DNA of 12,911 nucleotides, from positions 1 to 12,911 of the forward strand of contig JAGHDS010000482.1 of assembly GCA_021159845.1 (NCBI GenBank), read 5' to 3'. The number at the start of each line of letters is the position of its first letter. Positions within the stretch are counted from its first letter, which is position 1. A model generated the notes under the pieces. It was not told the origin of the DNA, searched no databases, and saw only the letters and a program-made list of their open reading frames with translations. Made by a program: the position numbers and the translations under genes. Positions 7,398 to 12,911 of this stretch are shown here, piece after piece. The DNA is from Anaerolineae bacterium. GTDB taxonomy: Bacteria > Chloroflexota > Anaerolineae > DUEN01.

Positions 7398-7485
7398 TTG
7401 GGCTGGGTAGCGCTATTCTTATGCAATGTGGTCTTCGCCGGAATATCAGACTCGCCCCTATGCAAGCACAATAGCCACAGCCCAA
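7398..7485. repeat. Nested inverted repeat of unknown role
   Basis: Outer arms TTGGGCTG (7398-7405) and CAGCCCAA (7478-7485) pair perfectly over 8 bp. Inner arms GCTATT (7412-7417) and AATAGC (7470-7475) pair over 6 bp. The 52-nt centre (7418-7469) contains a further GTCT/AGAC pair. The two stems are joined by asymmetric 6-nt and 2-nt bulges, so this looks like a structured RNA or a small decayed element rather than a simple terminator. No gene is visible on either strand here. Confidence 0.5.
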
Positions 7486-7618
7486 CCAGACCCCTTTCCC
7501 CTGGGCCTGGGAGAAGAGGAGCTGGTGGAAAGAGACCCTGGTCTCTCAAGGGCCAGGGCCTGCTCTTGGGGTATAAGGCTCTCGGGCTCGATAGCTTGAT
7601 CGTTGGGTGGACAGCGAT
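7486..7618 (-). other. feo 3' region: GC-rich with a 7-bp hairpin, no gene
   Basis: This stretch follows the feoC stop. It contains the perfect hairpin AGAGACC-ct-GGTCTCT (7531-7546), which on the minus strand is followed by TTCC and may end the feo transcript. Flanking CCTGGGCC and GGCCAGGG tracts could lengthen the structure. The composition, rich in CCCAGG and CCCCTT blocks, resembles an interspersed intergenic repeat, but no second copy lies in the window. Confidence 0.35.
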
Positions 7619-7900
7619 TTAGGCGTGGCCCACCGCGATGACCGCCCGGTGTCCTTTGTCGGAGAGTACCCAGATCGCCGGAGTGATGGCGCAGACCTGT
7701 CGTAGAGGACAGGCGTTGCACGCGCCATCGCACGTCGGGGTGTTGCGTCGCAGATACCCGCGTTCGGCTAACCGGGTCAGCATCTCTCGCACCGTGGCCT
7801 CGTCCATCCGAAACTCCTGGGCGAGATCCCGGGATGATTTCGGTCGGCCATTAGTCATGGCGATCATCAGCCGGATTAGGGTATTGCTCTCTTTGTTCAT
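7619..7900 (-). CDS. feoC: FeoC-like winged-helix protein with a four-cysteine cluster
   Basis: 93 residues. The N-terminal 50 residues form a winged-helix (LIRLMIAMTNGRPKSSRDLA, then ATVREMLTRLAERGYLRR). The cysteines Cys57, Cys61, Cys64 and Cys70 lie in CDGACNACPLRQVC, the pattern expected of FeoC proteins that bind an Fe-S cluster. FeoC is thought to sense iron or oxygen and to control FeoB levels or activity; the mechanism differs between species. The ATG at 7900 has GGAGG 8 nt upstream and lies 4 nt after the feoB stop, so it is clearly the last gene of the fur-feoA-feoB operon. A general Fe-S regulator is an alternative label, but the position next to feoB favours FeoC. Confidence 0.85.
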   Translation of the reverse strand: MNKESNTLIRLMIAMTNGRPKSSRDLAQEFRMDEATVREMLTRLAERGYLRRNTPTCDGACNACPLRQVCAITPAIWVLSDKGHRAVIAVGHA

Positions 7901-7904
7901 GGCT

Positions 7905-9974
7905 TTATCCTCCCAGGCCGATCAGCACGGCAGCCTGATAGGTGATGATGCCGCCCACCAATGCGATGAATAACAGCAGGGCTATGCTGATGCTGCTCCA
8001 CTTCCAGGAACCCGTCTCCTGTCGGATGACAGCCATAGTGGCCACGCAGGGGATGAAGAGCATTTGCACGACCAGGAAGGCCAACGCGCTTGCTGGCGTT
8101 AAGGCGGTCGCGACCCGTTGGGCTAAATCCATGCCTTCACTCGCGCTATGGTAGAGGATCCCAAGTGTGGCGATCGTGTTCTCCTTGGCGACAAAGCTGC
8201 TCAGCAGCGCTGTGATCAGCCGCCAATCGTTCCAGCCCATCAGCTGACCGATGGGGACCAGAGCGCGACCCAACCGGGCCAGTACGCTTTGTCCAACATC
8301 GCCTGGCGGAAGCGCGGACAGCAGCCAAATCAATATGGAAAATACCAGGATGATGGTTCCCGCCTTCCTTATGAAGGCCATTGTGTTGTGCCAGACAAAC
8401 ATGCCGATCGTTCGCCCGTTAGGCACATGGTAAAGTGGGAGCTCCATGATGAAGGCAGAGTGGCTGGTCACATGGCCCAGATGATGCAATGTAACGCCGA
8501 GGAGAGCCAGTACGATCAGGTTAAGGGTGACCAACCCCCAGGTCGCGATCGCCGCGTAGCGGCCGAAGAAGGCGGGGGCCAGGAAGGCAATGACGGCCAA
8601 CCGGGCGGAGCAAGGGACTAATGGGGCTAGCAGAATCGTGAGCAGGCGGGTGCCCGGGTCCTCGATGATCCGGGTCCCCATCACGGCCGGCACATTGCAG
8701 CCGAAGCCCAGGAAGAGGGGCAGAAAACTCTTGCCATGCAGGCCCATCAGGTGCATGAACCGATCCATCACGTAGGCCGCTCGTGCCAGGTAACCGATGT
8801 CTTCCAGCAAACCTAGCATAGCGAAGAAGATGATGAGAATGGGCAGGAAGGTAAGCACGGTGCCCACTCCGCCGATGAGCCCCTTCGTTATGAGTCCGGT
8901 GATCCACGCGGGTGCGCCAGCTAATATCGCTCCAGCGGTCATTGCCAGTGGTTGAACGAGCTCGCCGTCCAGCCATGCTTGAATGGGGCTGGCAATGGTG
9001 TAGGTGGCCCAGAAGATGAGCCCAAAGACTCCGCTGAGCACGACCAGTCCCCAAAGTGGGTGCGTGGCAATACGGTCGATCTGGTCGGTGAGCGTGATGG
9101 GGCCCTTGCTGGGCCGGATCACGGCGGCGCGCGTCATGCGTTCGACCCATGCGTAACGGCCGCCGACGATATCCAGGAAGGCATCCTCATGTGCTCGCAG
9201 GATGGTGTCTATTTGGTGCCAGACCTCCGGCGGGGTAGCTGCCTTGATGATCTCCGTGACCTCGGAATCTCCCTCCATCAGCTTGATCGCCGCCCAGTCC
9301 TCGGGGTAGGGGGGCGGTACGTAGGGGGCGATCATCGTTTGAACCTGATGTACCACCTCGCTATGAGGGCCGCGGATGGCTGGCCGGCTCGGGTTGAATG
9401 TCTCCGGATGTTCTGCGATCTGCCGGGCCGTGTCGAGTAGCTCTCGGACACCTTGATTGCGTGTTGCCACCAAGGGGATGACGGGGATGCGCAGCGCGGC
9501 CTCCAGCACATGGGGTTCGATGTGCATCTCATTCTGCTCGGCCACGTCCAACATGTTCAGCCCGACGACGATAGGCACGGGCAGTTGTAACAACTCGGCG
9601 ACCAGGTATAGATTGCGTTCCAGCGCGGTCGCGTTGACGATCACGATCACAACGTCCGGCTGCTCGCGGATGATGTAGTCGCGAGCGATGCGTTCTTCTG
9701 GCGAATTAGCCGTCAGGCTGTACGTGCCGGGAAGGTCTATGAGGGTGATCTCCGCGTCGGGAAGGTGGATCGTCCCGATTTTCTGCTCGATTGTCTTCCC
9801 GGGCCAGTTACCGACATGTTGGTTCAAGCCGGTCAGCATGTTGAAGACAGTGGACTTCCCTACGTTGGGCTGACCGGCGAGGGCGATGCGGAGTGTGCGC
9901 TTGCGGGGCGATGCGGTGTGTGTGTTATGGTCCTCTCGCGCTTGGTGGTTAGCAAGGATATCAGAGTGAGTCAT
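7905..9974 (-). CDS. feoB: Ferrous iron transporter FeoB
   Basis: 689 residues. FeoB imports Fe2+ across the cytoplasmic membrane. The cytoplasmic G domain shows G1 GQPNVGKST (34-42), G2 Thr61, G3 DLPG (80-83), G4 NMLD (140-143) and a G5-like VATR (169-172). A helical spacer domain follows to about residue 290, then many membrane helices from about 315 to the end. The two gate regions are present, with LAPLVPCSARLAV and LFIPCVATMAVIRQETG each carrying the conserved Cys, plus FLPLFLGFGCNVPAVMGTR. The N-terminus before G1 is His- and Asp-rich (HSDILANHQAREDHNTH). A GTG three codons upstream is open, but AAGGTGGAGG immediately before the ATG at 9974 fits that start better. It follows feoA by 23 nt and precedes feoC by 4 nt. 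Confidence 0.97.
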   Translation of the reverse strand: MTHSDILANHQAREDHNTHTASPRKRTLRIALAGQPNVGKSTVFNMLTGLNQHVGNWPGKTIEQKIGTIHLPDAEITLIDLPGTYSLTANSPEERIARDYIIREQPDVVIVIVNATALERNLYLVAELLQLPVPIVVGLNMLDVAEQNEMHIEPHVLEAALRIPVIPLVATRNQGVRELLDTARQIAEHPETFNPSRPAIRGPHSEVVHQVQTMIAPYVPPPYPEDWAAIKLMEGDSEVTEIIKAATPPEVWHQIDTILRAHEDAFLDIVGGRYAWVERMTRAAVIRPSKGPITLTDQIDRIATHPLWGLVVLSGVFGLIFWATYTIASPIQAWLDGELVQPLAMTAGAILAGAPAWITGLITKGLIGGVGTVLTFLPILIIFFAMLGLLEDIGYLARAAYVMDRFMHLMGLHGKSFLPLFLGFGCNVPAVMGTRIIEDPGTRLLTILLAPLVPCSARLAVIAFLAPAFFGRYAAIATWGLVTLNLIVLALLGVTLHHLGHVTSHSAFIMELPLYHVPNGRTIGMFVWHNTMAFIRKAGTIILVFSILIWLLSALPPGDVGQSVLARLGRALVPIGQLMGWNDWRLITALLSSFVAKENTIATLGILYHSASEGMDLAQRVATALTPASALAFLVVQMLFIPCVATMAVIRQETGSWKWSSISIALLLFIALVGGIITYQAAVLIGLGG

Positions 9975-9997
9975 CTCCTCCACCTTCTACACTGCTT

Positions 9998-10252
9998 TTA
10001 CACTGAGACCAGGATGCGGCGTGCCTCACCCCGGCCTAAGGCCATCCGTGTGCCCCGGACGAGGACGATGACGGGGCCATGCCCGTAGTTTTGCATCATC
10101 ATGATCCCTGTTCCCGTGGTGAATCCCATGGTGGTCAGCCGGCTGATAAACCTGCGGCCGCCGTTGATTGCATAGATGATCCCTTTTGTACCTGTGGGCA
10201 ATGAGGCGAGGTCAACGATGCGAGCTGTATTGAATGTGGCATCATGTGTCAT
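9998..10252 (-). CDS. feoA: Ferrous iron transport protein FeoA
   Basis: 84 residues, the usual size for a one-domain FeoA with an SH3-like beta-barrel. It is a cytoplasmic accessory needed for full FeoB activity, probably through contact with FeoB. The pattern LASLPTGTKGIIYAINGG, then RRFISRLTTMGFTTGTGIMMM and ending ALGRGEARRILV is typical. The ATG directly abuts the fur stop (TGAATG), with GGAGG 8 nt upstream inside the fur 3' end, which points to coupled translation. feoB follows after 23 nt. Confidence 0.93.
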   Translation of the reverse strand: MTHDATFNTARIVDLASLPTGTKGIIYAINGGRRFISRLTTMGFTTGTGIMMMQNYGHGPVIVLVRGTRMALGRGEARRILVSV

Positions 10253-10750
10253 TCAGTTTGCCTCCGTGAGGGTTTGCGGTGCTTGAGCTTGTGCGATGGG
10301 GAGAAGATCGTACGCCTCAGCGGTGGCGCACGTGGCACATAAGCCGTAGATGGTGAGATTGACGTGCGTGACTGTCACTTCCTCTTCCCTCGTGAGTCGT
10401 TGTACGATCTGGTCGACTTCTGGAGCATCGAACTCGATGACATGATGGCACCTGACGCAGGTGAAGTGATGGTGCTCTCCCCTCGTGGCAGGCTCATACC
10501 ATTCTGGCCCGTGCTCCCGGGATAGCTGGCGGGCGTTGACGACGCCCAGGCTCTTGCATAGATCGAGTGTGCGATAGACCGTTGTCAGGGTGATGCGTTG
10601 ATCATGCTGGCGGGCCTTAGTGTGGATGTCTTTGGCCGTCATATGTGTGCCGCCATCCTGCAGGATCTTGAGGATCACGCGGCGCTGACGGGTCATCCGG
10701 CCCCCTGTCCGTCTTAGAGCGGCTTCGACTCGCTGCTCCAGTTCGTTCAT
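10253..10750 (-). CDS. fur: Fur-family metal-dependent repressor
   Basis: 165 residues. The N-terminal winged helix contains RMTRQRRVILKILQ and the recognition helix TLTTVYRTLDLC (54-65). The C-terminal metal-binding and dimerisation domain has HHHFTCVRCHHVIEFDAPEV (93-112) and GLCATCA; the two CxxC pairs (Cys98/Cys101, Cys138/Cys141) form the structural zinc site. As first gene of the feo operon it most likely senses Fe2+ and represses iron uptake, including itself. PerR or Zur subtypes cannot be excluded from sequence alone, but the context favours Fur. The ATG at 10750 has AAGGG about 8 nt upstream. The palindrome at 10763-10781 just before it could be its operator. Confidence 0.94.
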   Translation of the reverse strand: MNELEQRVEAALRRTGGRMTRQRRVILKILQDGGTHMTAKDIHTKARQHDQRITLTTVYRTLDLCKSLGVVNARQLSREHGPEWYEPATRGEHHHFTCVRCHHVIEFDAPEVDQIVQRLTREEEVTVTHVNLTIYGLCATCATAEAYDLLPIAQAQAPQTLTEAN

Positions 10751-10762
10751 CGTTTATCCCTT

Positions 10763-10781
10763 ACTGCGAGTTATTTGCAGT
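10763..10781. promoter_or_regulatory. Candidate operator (or RBS-proximal hairpin) before fur
   Basis: 19-nt imperfect palindrome with perfect outer arms ACTGC and GCAGT; 7 of 9 base pairs are symmetric around the central T at 10772. It lies 13-31 nt upstream of the fur ATG and next to its Shine-Dalgarno. The size fits a Fur-family box, but the sequence differs from the E. coli Fur consensus. As RNA, the 5-bp stem would sit beside the ribosome site. Confidence 0.45.
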
Positions 10782-11001
10782 TAGTGTACGTGAATTAGAT
10801 GGGATAGGATATGATGAAGGTTACATTTTGGGGGATTTCTTGGACGTGAGATCGCGTCTTCTGGCCCGATTCGCCGATGGGCGGAACTTGTTGCCATCCG
10901 AAAAGGTTGGGGGGAGTATAACGCGGGATCGCCGGTGATTGCAAGTGTGAGGTCTTCTCAGGAGAACTATGGAGGGGGCTTGGTCCTGGTTGGATAGTGG
11001 G
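10782..11001. other. Leader and promoter region between fur and the tmRNA terminator, no gene
   Basis: 220 bp without a convincing gene. It holds the fur promoter (10915-10944) and a leader of about 158 nt. An 11-codon frame on the plus strand (10969-11004) with AGGAG upstream is probably chance. Confidence 0.5.
10915..10944 (-). promoter_or_regulatory. Promoter candidate for fur-feoABC
   Basis: On the minus strand TTGCAA (10944-10939) and TATACT (10920-10915) are 18 nt apart, a good sigma-70-type match. The start near 10908 leaves a leader of about 158 nt before fur. The candidate Fur box lies some 130 nt downstream of it, which is unusual; a closer promoter was sought but none matched well. 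Confidence 0.6.
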
Positions 11002-11002
11002 T

Positions 11003-11036
11003 AAAAGAAGAGGGCACGCTTGCGTCTGCGTGCCCT
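11003..11036 (-). terminator. Intrinsic terminator of tmRNA
   Basis: Perfect 9-bp GC-rich stem AGGGCACGC (11036-11028 read on the minus strand) with GCGTGCCCT (11019-11011), an 8-nt loop and the tail CTTCTTTTA. It begins 8 nt after the mature tmRNA 3' end. This is the clearest intrinsic terminator in the window. Confidence 0.88.
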
Positions 11037-11043
11037 TGTAAGG

Positions 11044-11479
11044 TGGAGATGCCGGGAATCGAACCCGGGTCCGGAGCATTCGGCCTCGGACATCTACAAG
11101 CTTAGTCAGGGTTTTCGATTGTCGCCGGGCGGGCCGCCCCCGACGGCGTCCGCTTGCCCGGCCAGCCGCTGCCCGGGTTGCCCCGAGCCTTAGGCCAGCC
11201 TTAGCGGCGTCGGGCTGGCTGCACCCTGCTGTCTATGACGGTGATCCCCGGCGCCAGCCGGGACCACGCCGGGGCACCGCGATCACTTTCTCTAGTGATC
11301 TATGTTCCCTTCACGCAAGCTTACGCAGCAACCGCCATAGGCTGCGCTGCGAGCCGTGGGAAGGAGAACAGTTTGCCAGTGTTCTTGGCACTTTTTGGGT
11401 TCTGCTCTGGTTTTACGAGGGAAGAGCACCTCGGCTTGCAGTCCTCGGCCAGCCTGCCCCGTCGAAACCTGTCATCCCC
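11044..11479 (-). ncRNA. ssrA: Transfer-messenger RNA (tmRNA)
   Basis: One-piece tmRNA of about 436 nt, which with SmpB rescues stalled ribosomes and tags the unfinished protein for proteolysis. The 5' end has GGGGATGACAGGTTTCGACGG; the 3' end has CTAAGCTTGTAGA and the T-arm CCGGGTTCGATTCCCGG. The acceptor stem pairs GGGGATG with CATCTCC (one G-U pair), followed by discriminator A. The next bases are CCT, so the final A of CCA is not encoded and must be added. The tag frame lies at 11389-11321. It is longer than the usual 350-400 nt; the extra sequence is in the GC-rich pseudoknot region near 11110-11270. It has its own promoter and terminator. Confidence 0.95.
11321..11389 (-). other. tmRNA tag-peptide reading frame
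   Basis: From the probable resume codon GCC (11389-11387) the frame reads 22 residues, beginning AKNTGKLF and ending PMAVAA, then TAA (11323-11321). The hydrophobic AVAA end is the expected degradation signal. The resume codon is inferred from the preceding AAAAAGT context; the stop and C-terminus are firmer than the first residue. At 22 residues the tag is rather long. Confidence 0.75.
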
Positions 11480-11493
11480 AAGCTGGCAGTTAT

Positions 11494-11521
11494 ATTTTAC
11501 CTCAGTTCATTGATTCTGCAA
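11494..11521 (-). promoter_or_regulatory. Promoter of tmRNA
   Basis: On the minus strand TTGCAG (11521-11516) and TAAAAT (11499-11494) are 16 nt apart. Transcription would begin a few nucleotides before the mature 5' G at 11479, leaving a short leader for RNase P to remove. Confidence 0.62.
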
Positions 11522-11526
11522 AGTAG

Positions 11527-11542
11527 AGATTCGTTAGAATCT
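11527..11542. other. Small perfect hairpin upstream of the tmRNA promoter
   Basis: AGATTC-gtta-GAATCT, 6-bp stem and 4-nt loop, just upstream of the tmRNA -35 box. It is AT-rich and weak as a terminator. It could bind a regulator of ssrA or be chance. Confidence 0.3.
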
Positions 11543-11590
11543 TTAAAGATCGGATAATCCCTCTTTGTATCCCTGATCCATCGCGGTGGT

Positions 11591-11623
11591 GGGATGGCGG
11601 CGGATGCCATCCGCTGCCATCCC
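11591..11623. repeat. 33-bp near-perfect palindrome after the oxidoreductase gene
   Basis: Arms GGGATGGC / GCCATCCC (8 bp) and, one mismatch further in, 7 more complementary positions around a single central base, so 15 of 16 paired positions match. It starts 36 bp after the oxidoreductase stop. As RNA it is a very stable stem with a 5-nt loop, but no T run follows on either strand. A transcript-end stabiliser, terminator or REP-like element are all possible. Confidence 0.6.
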
Positions 11624-11658
11624 AGGTGGTCTGACGTTACCTTATGCTCGATTCGTTG

Positions 11659-12660
11659 TCACGTGGATGCGAGTTTCTCGCGCGCCTTCGCCGCCCAATC
11701 GGGATCGGCCAACATCGCCCGGCCGATGGCGACCAGGTCTACCTTTCCCTCGCGAATTACCTGGTCGGCGAAGATCGGGTCGGTGATCCCACCAGCCACG
11801 ACCACGGGGACGCCTGCCTCGGCACGGATGGCGGCCGCCATTGGCACGAAGTATCCCTGGGTGGTGCCATCCCAGTTGGGGGGCTCCGCGCCGATCAGGC
11901 CACCCGAGATGTCCAGGAGGTCTACACCAGCTGCGGCCAGCGCCTTGGCGGCCTCGCGTCCCTCCTCCTCCGTCAAGCCTCCGGGCATGTAGTCGTTCGC
12001 TCCCAGGCGGTACAGGAGCAAGTGGTCTTCGTCTACCACGCGACGGACAGCTTCCACCACTCGTAATGGCACGCGTAAGCGGCGAGATAGGTCTCCACCG
12101 TACTCATCCGTGCGGCGGTTGGTGAGCGGCGAGAGGAACTCGCTTAGCAGGTAACCGTGGGCGCCGTGGATCTCTACGAAGTCGAAGCCTGCCGCCAGAG
12201 CACGCCGGGCAGCCGCGGCGAATGCCTCTATGATGTCCTCGATCTCCGCTGTTATGAGTGCTCGCGCAGGCTCCGAAGCCCCGGGAACGAGGACGTCGGA
12301 TGGGGCTACTGGCTGCGTGCCGGCCGTCTCGCGGGTGACCTTGCCGCCGCCGTGGGTGATCTGGATGCCTACGATGGTGTCGCAGGCCTTTACCGCCTCG
12401 GCCAGGCGGCGCAGCCCGGGGATTAGAGCGTCGTCATAGATGCCAAGCTGTTGTTTGTTCACCCGGCCGTCCTGGCGTATGTAGGAATGCTCGACGATGA
12501 CCATGCCGACGCCCGCCTGGGCCCGGCGCACGTAATGTTGGATATGAGCGTCCGTCACGGCCCCGCTCTCATCGGACATATTGTTGGCCATAGGCGGCAG
12601 CACGATGCGATTCTTCAATGTGAACCGCTTGACGGTCAACGGTGAGAATAAGCCACTCAT
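11659..12660 (-). CDS. Old Yellow Enzyme-type NAD(P)H:flavin oxidoreductase
   Basis: 333 residues, a single FMN-binding TIM barrel without the Fe-S and FAD domains of dienoyl-CoA reductases. Family members reduce activated C=C bonds (enones, nitro compounds, quinones) using NAD(P)H. The catalytic stretch HGAHGYLLSEFLSPLTNRRTDEYGG (165 onward) gives His165, His168 and Tyr170, matching YqjM. FMN contacts include Arg218 in YRLGAND, VAGGI (288-292) and IGRAMLADP (312-320). Two variations stand out: the YqjM redox Cys26 position is Ala25 (PPMANN), and the usual HAGR reads HGGG (103-106). The ATG at 12660 has GGAGG 5 nt upstream. It stands alone, with a promoter inside an inverted repeat upstream (12727-12765) and a large palindrome downstream, so it is probably monocistronic and perhaps inducible. 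The physiological substrate is unknown. Confidence 0.92.
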   Translation of the reverse strand: MSGLFSPLTVKRFTLKNRIVLPPMANNMSDESGAVTDAHIQHYVRRAQAGVGMVIVEHSYIRQDGRVNKQQLGIYDDALIPGLRRLAEAVKACDTIVGIQITHGGGKVTRETAGTQPVAPSDVLVPGASEPARALITAEIEDIIEAFAAAARRALAAGFDFVEIHGAHGYLLSEFLSPLTNRRTDEYGGDLSRRLRVPLRVVEAVRRVVDEDHLLLYRLGANDYMPGGLTEEEGREAAKALAAAGVDLLDISGGLIGAEPPNWDGTTQGYFVPMAAAIRAEAGVPVVVAGGITDPIFADQVIREGKVDLVAIGRAMLADPDWAAKAREKLAST

Positions 12661-12726
12661 TACCCCCTCCTCTGTGTTCTATGCTTGGTTGATCGTTGGG
12701 TTTCTGTATTGCTCTTGTGAAACTAT

Positions 12727-12749
12727 GATCAAGCTTATTATACTTGATC
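12727..12749. promoter_or_regulatory. Inverted repeat around the -10 box of the oxidoreductase gene, candidate operator
   Basis: GATCAAG (12727-12733) and CTTGATC (12743-12749) are perfect 7-bp arms around 9 nt that contain the -10 hexamer TATAAT (minus strand, 12742-12737). A repressor bound here would block the promoter. The arm length and spacing fit a dimeric helix-turn-helix repressor such as a TetR- or MarR-type protein, but no such gene lies in the window. Confidence 0.55.
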
Positions 12750-12765
12750 CCGGGAATCCGGCCAG
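12737..12765 (-). promoter_or_regulatory. Promoter candidate for the oxidoreductase gene
   Basis: A perfect TATAAT (12742-12737) lies 17 nt from CTGGCC (12765-12760), a poor -35 box. Start near 12730 gives a leader of about 70 nt. The weak -35 would suit a promoter that needs an activator. Confidence 0.5.
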
Positions 12766-12874
12766 CGAGGGCGGTTGCTTGTCGTTGGGAAGTAATTGTT
12801 CATTGTTCTCCTATTGGATTCCATCGGCATCCGGTGAACGATGTAGACCAAGGGCTCGGTGATGGCCCTCGGGA
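12766..12874. other. Intergenic stretch, no gene seen
   Basis: I see no gene here. A 5-bp stem AGGGC / GCCCT (12851-12869) lies just before the large hairpin at the window end. Confidence 0.4.
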
Positions 12875-12910
12875 AGAAACCCGGCTTTTCCGAAAAGCCG
12901 GGTTTCTCTT
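12875..12910. terminator. Perfect 15-bp hairpin at the right edge
   Basis: AGAAACCCGGCTTTT (12875-12889) and its exact complement (12893-12907) flank the loop CCG. On the plus strand the stem itself ends in GGGTTTCT followed by CTCTT; on the minus strand it is followed by TCTTCC. It can terminate a gene lying to the right on the minus strand. Elements of the form AAACCCGG...CCGGGTTT are widespread as interspersed repeats in some bacterial phyla, so it could also be a repeat copy. Confidence 0.6.
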
Positions 12911-12911
12911 A

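Noticed and set aside
7596..7608. 13-mer TTGATCGTTGGGT occurring here and again at 12689-12701
   Set aside because: About one chance repeat of this length is expected in a window of this size, and the contexts differ (after feoC; leader of the oxidoreductase).
7389..7622. 77-codon plus-strand frame with a hydrophobic start (MQSLGWVALFLCNVVFAG)
   Set aside because: The start looks like a signal peptide, but there is no Shine-Dalgarno, the rest is Pro/Gly/Arg-rich low-complexity sequence, and the frame covers the inverted repeat and the feo 3' hairpin.
10969..11004. Tiny plus-strand frame MEGAWSWLDSG with AGGAG upstream, followed by a GC-rich hairpin, like a Trp leader peptide
   Set aside because: The hairpin is the tmRNA terminator on the other strand, the nearest promoter-like boxes have a 20-nt spacer, and no biosynthetic gene follows on the plus strand.
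11042..11100. tRNA-like segment with T-arm and acceptor
   Set aside because: It is the 3' half of tmRNA: no anticodon arm is present and the partner 5' half lies about 380 nt upstream.
11235..11513. 92-codon plus-strand frame
   Set aside because: It lies antisense to the tmRNA, whose structure explains the sequence.
12581..12862. 93-codon plus-strand frame at the right end
   Set aside because: It begins antisense to the oxidoreductase N-terminus and crosses the promoter and operator region; no domain is visible.

Overview
The window is GC-rich bacterial chromosome, and every gene I can support reads on the minus strand. The gene set is ordinary housekeeping: NAD salvage, peptidoglycan, translation, transcript elongation, iron uptake and ribosome rescue. 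No phage, IS, CRISPR or toxin module is visible. A thermophilic or environmental Chloroflexota-like organism is my best guess, from the cytoplasmic GH57 enzyme, an Asp-type MurA, a SAM hydroxide adenosyltransferase and a long GC-rich tmRNA. That assignment is inference, not proof.

Read in the direction of transcription (right to left), the window holds: (1) 12911-12661, intergenic DNA with a perfect 15-bp hairpin and a promoter whose -10 box sits inside an inverted repeat; (2) 12660-11659, an Old Yellow Enzyme-type flavin oxidoreductase, followed by a 33-bp near-perfect palindrome; (3) 11479-11044, tmRNA (ssrA) with its own promoter, tag reading frame and a strong intrinsic terminator; (4) 10750-7619, an iron operon fur-feoA-feoB-feoC with very tight spacing, a promoter about 160 nt upstream, and a palindrome just before fur that may be an operator; (5) 7618-7129, about 490 bp without a gene, holding a possible feo 3' hairpin, an unexplained nested inverted repeat, the greA promoter and a long greA leader; (6) 7128-2911, greA, lysS and a GH57 glucan hydrolase, probably co-transcribed; (7) 2848-748, a SAM hydroxide adenosyltransferase and murA, 16 bp apart, under a consensus-like promoter with a palindromic spacer; (8) 589-1, the N-terminal half of nicotinate phosphoribosyltransferase, running off the window.

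The iron block looks self-contained: a Fur-family repressor heads the operon for the ferrous iron transporter (FeoA/FeoB) and ends with a small winged-helix protein carrying four cysteines (FeoC-like). greA next to lysS is a common bacterial pairing. The MurA has Asp in place of the usual catalytic Cys, which in known cases gives intrinsic fosfomycin insensitivity.

I found no clearly new multi-gene system. The signals that known features do not explain are mainly non-coding: the nested inverted repeat at 7398-7485, the candidate operators at 10763-10781 and 12727-12749, the palindrome in the promoter spacer at 2888-2903, and the large palindrome at 11591-11623.
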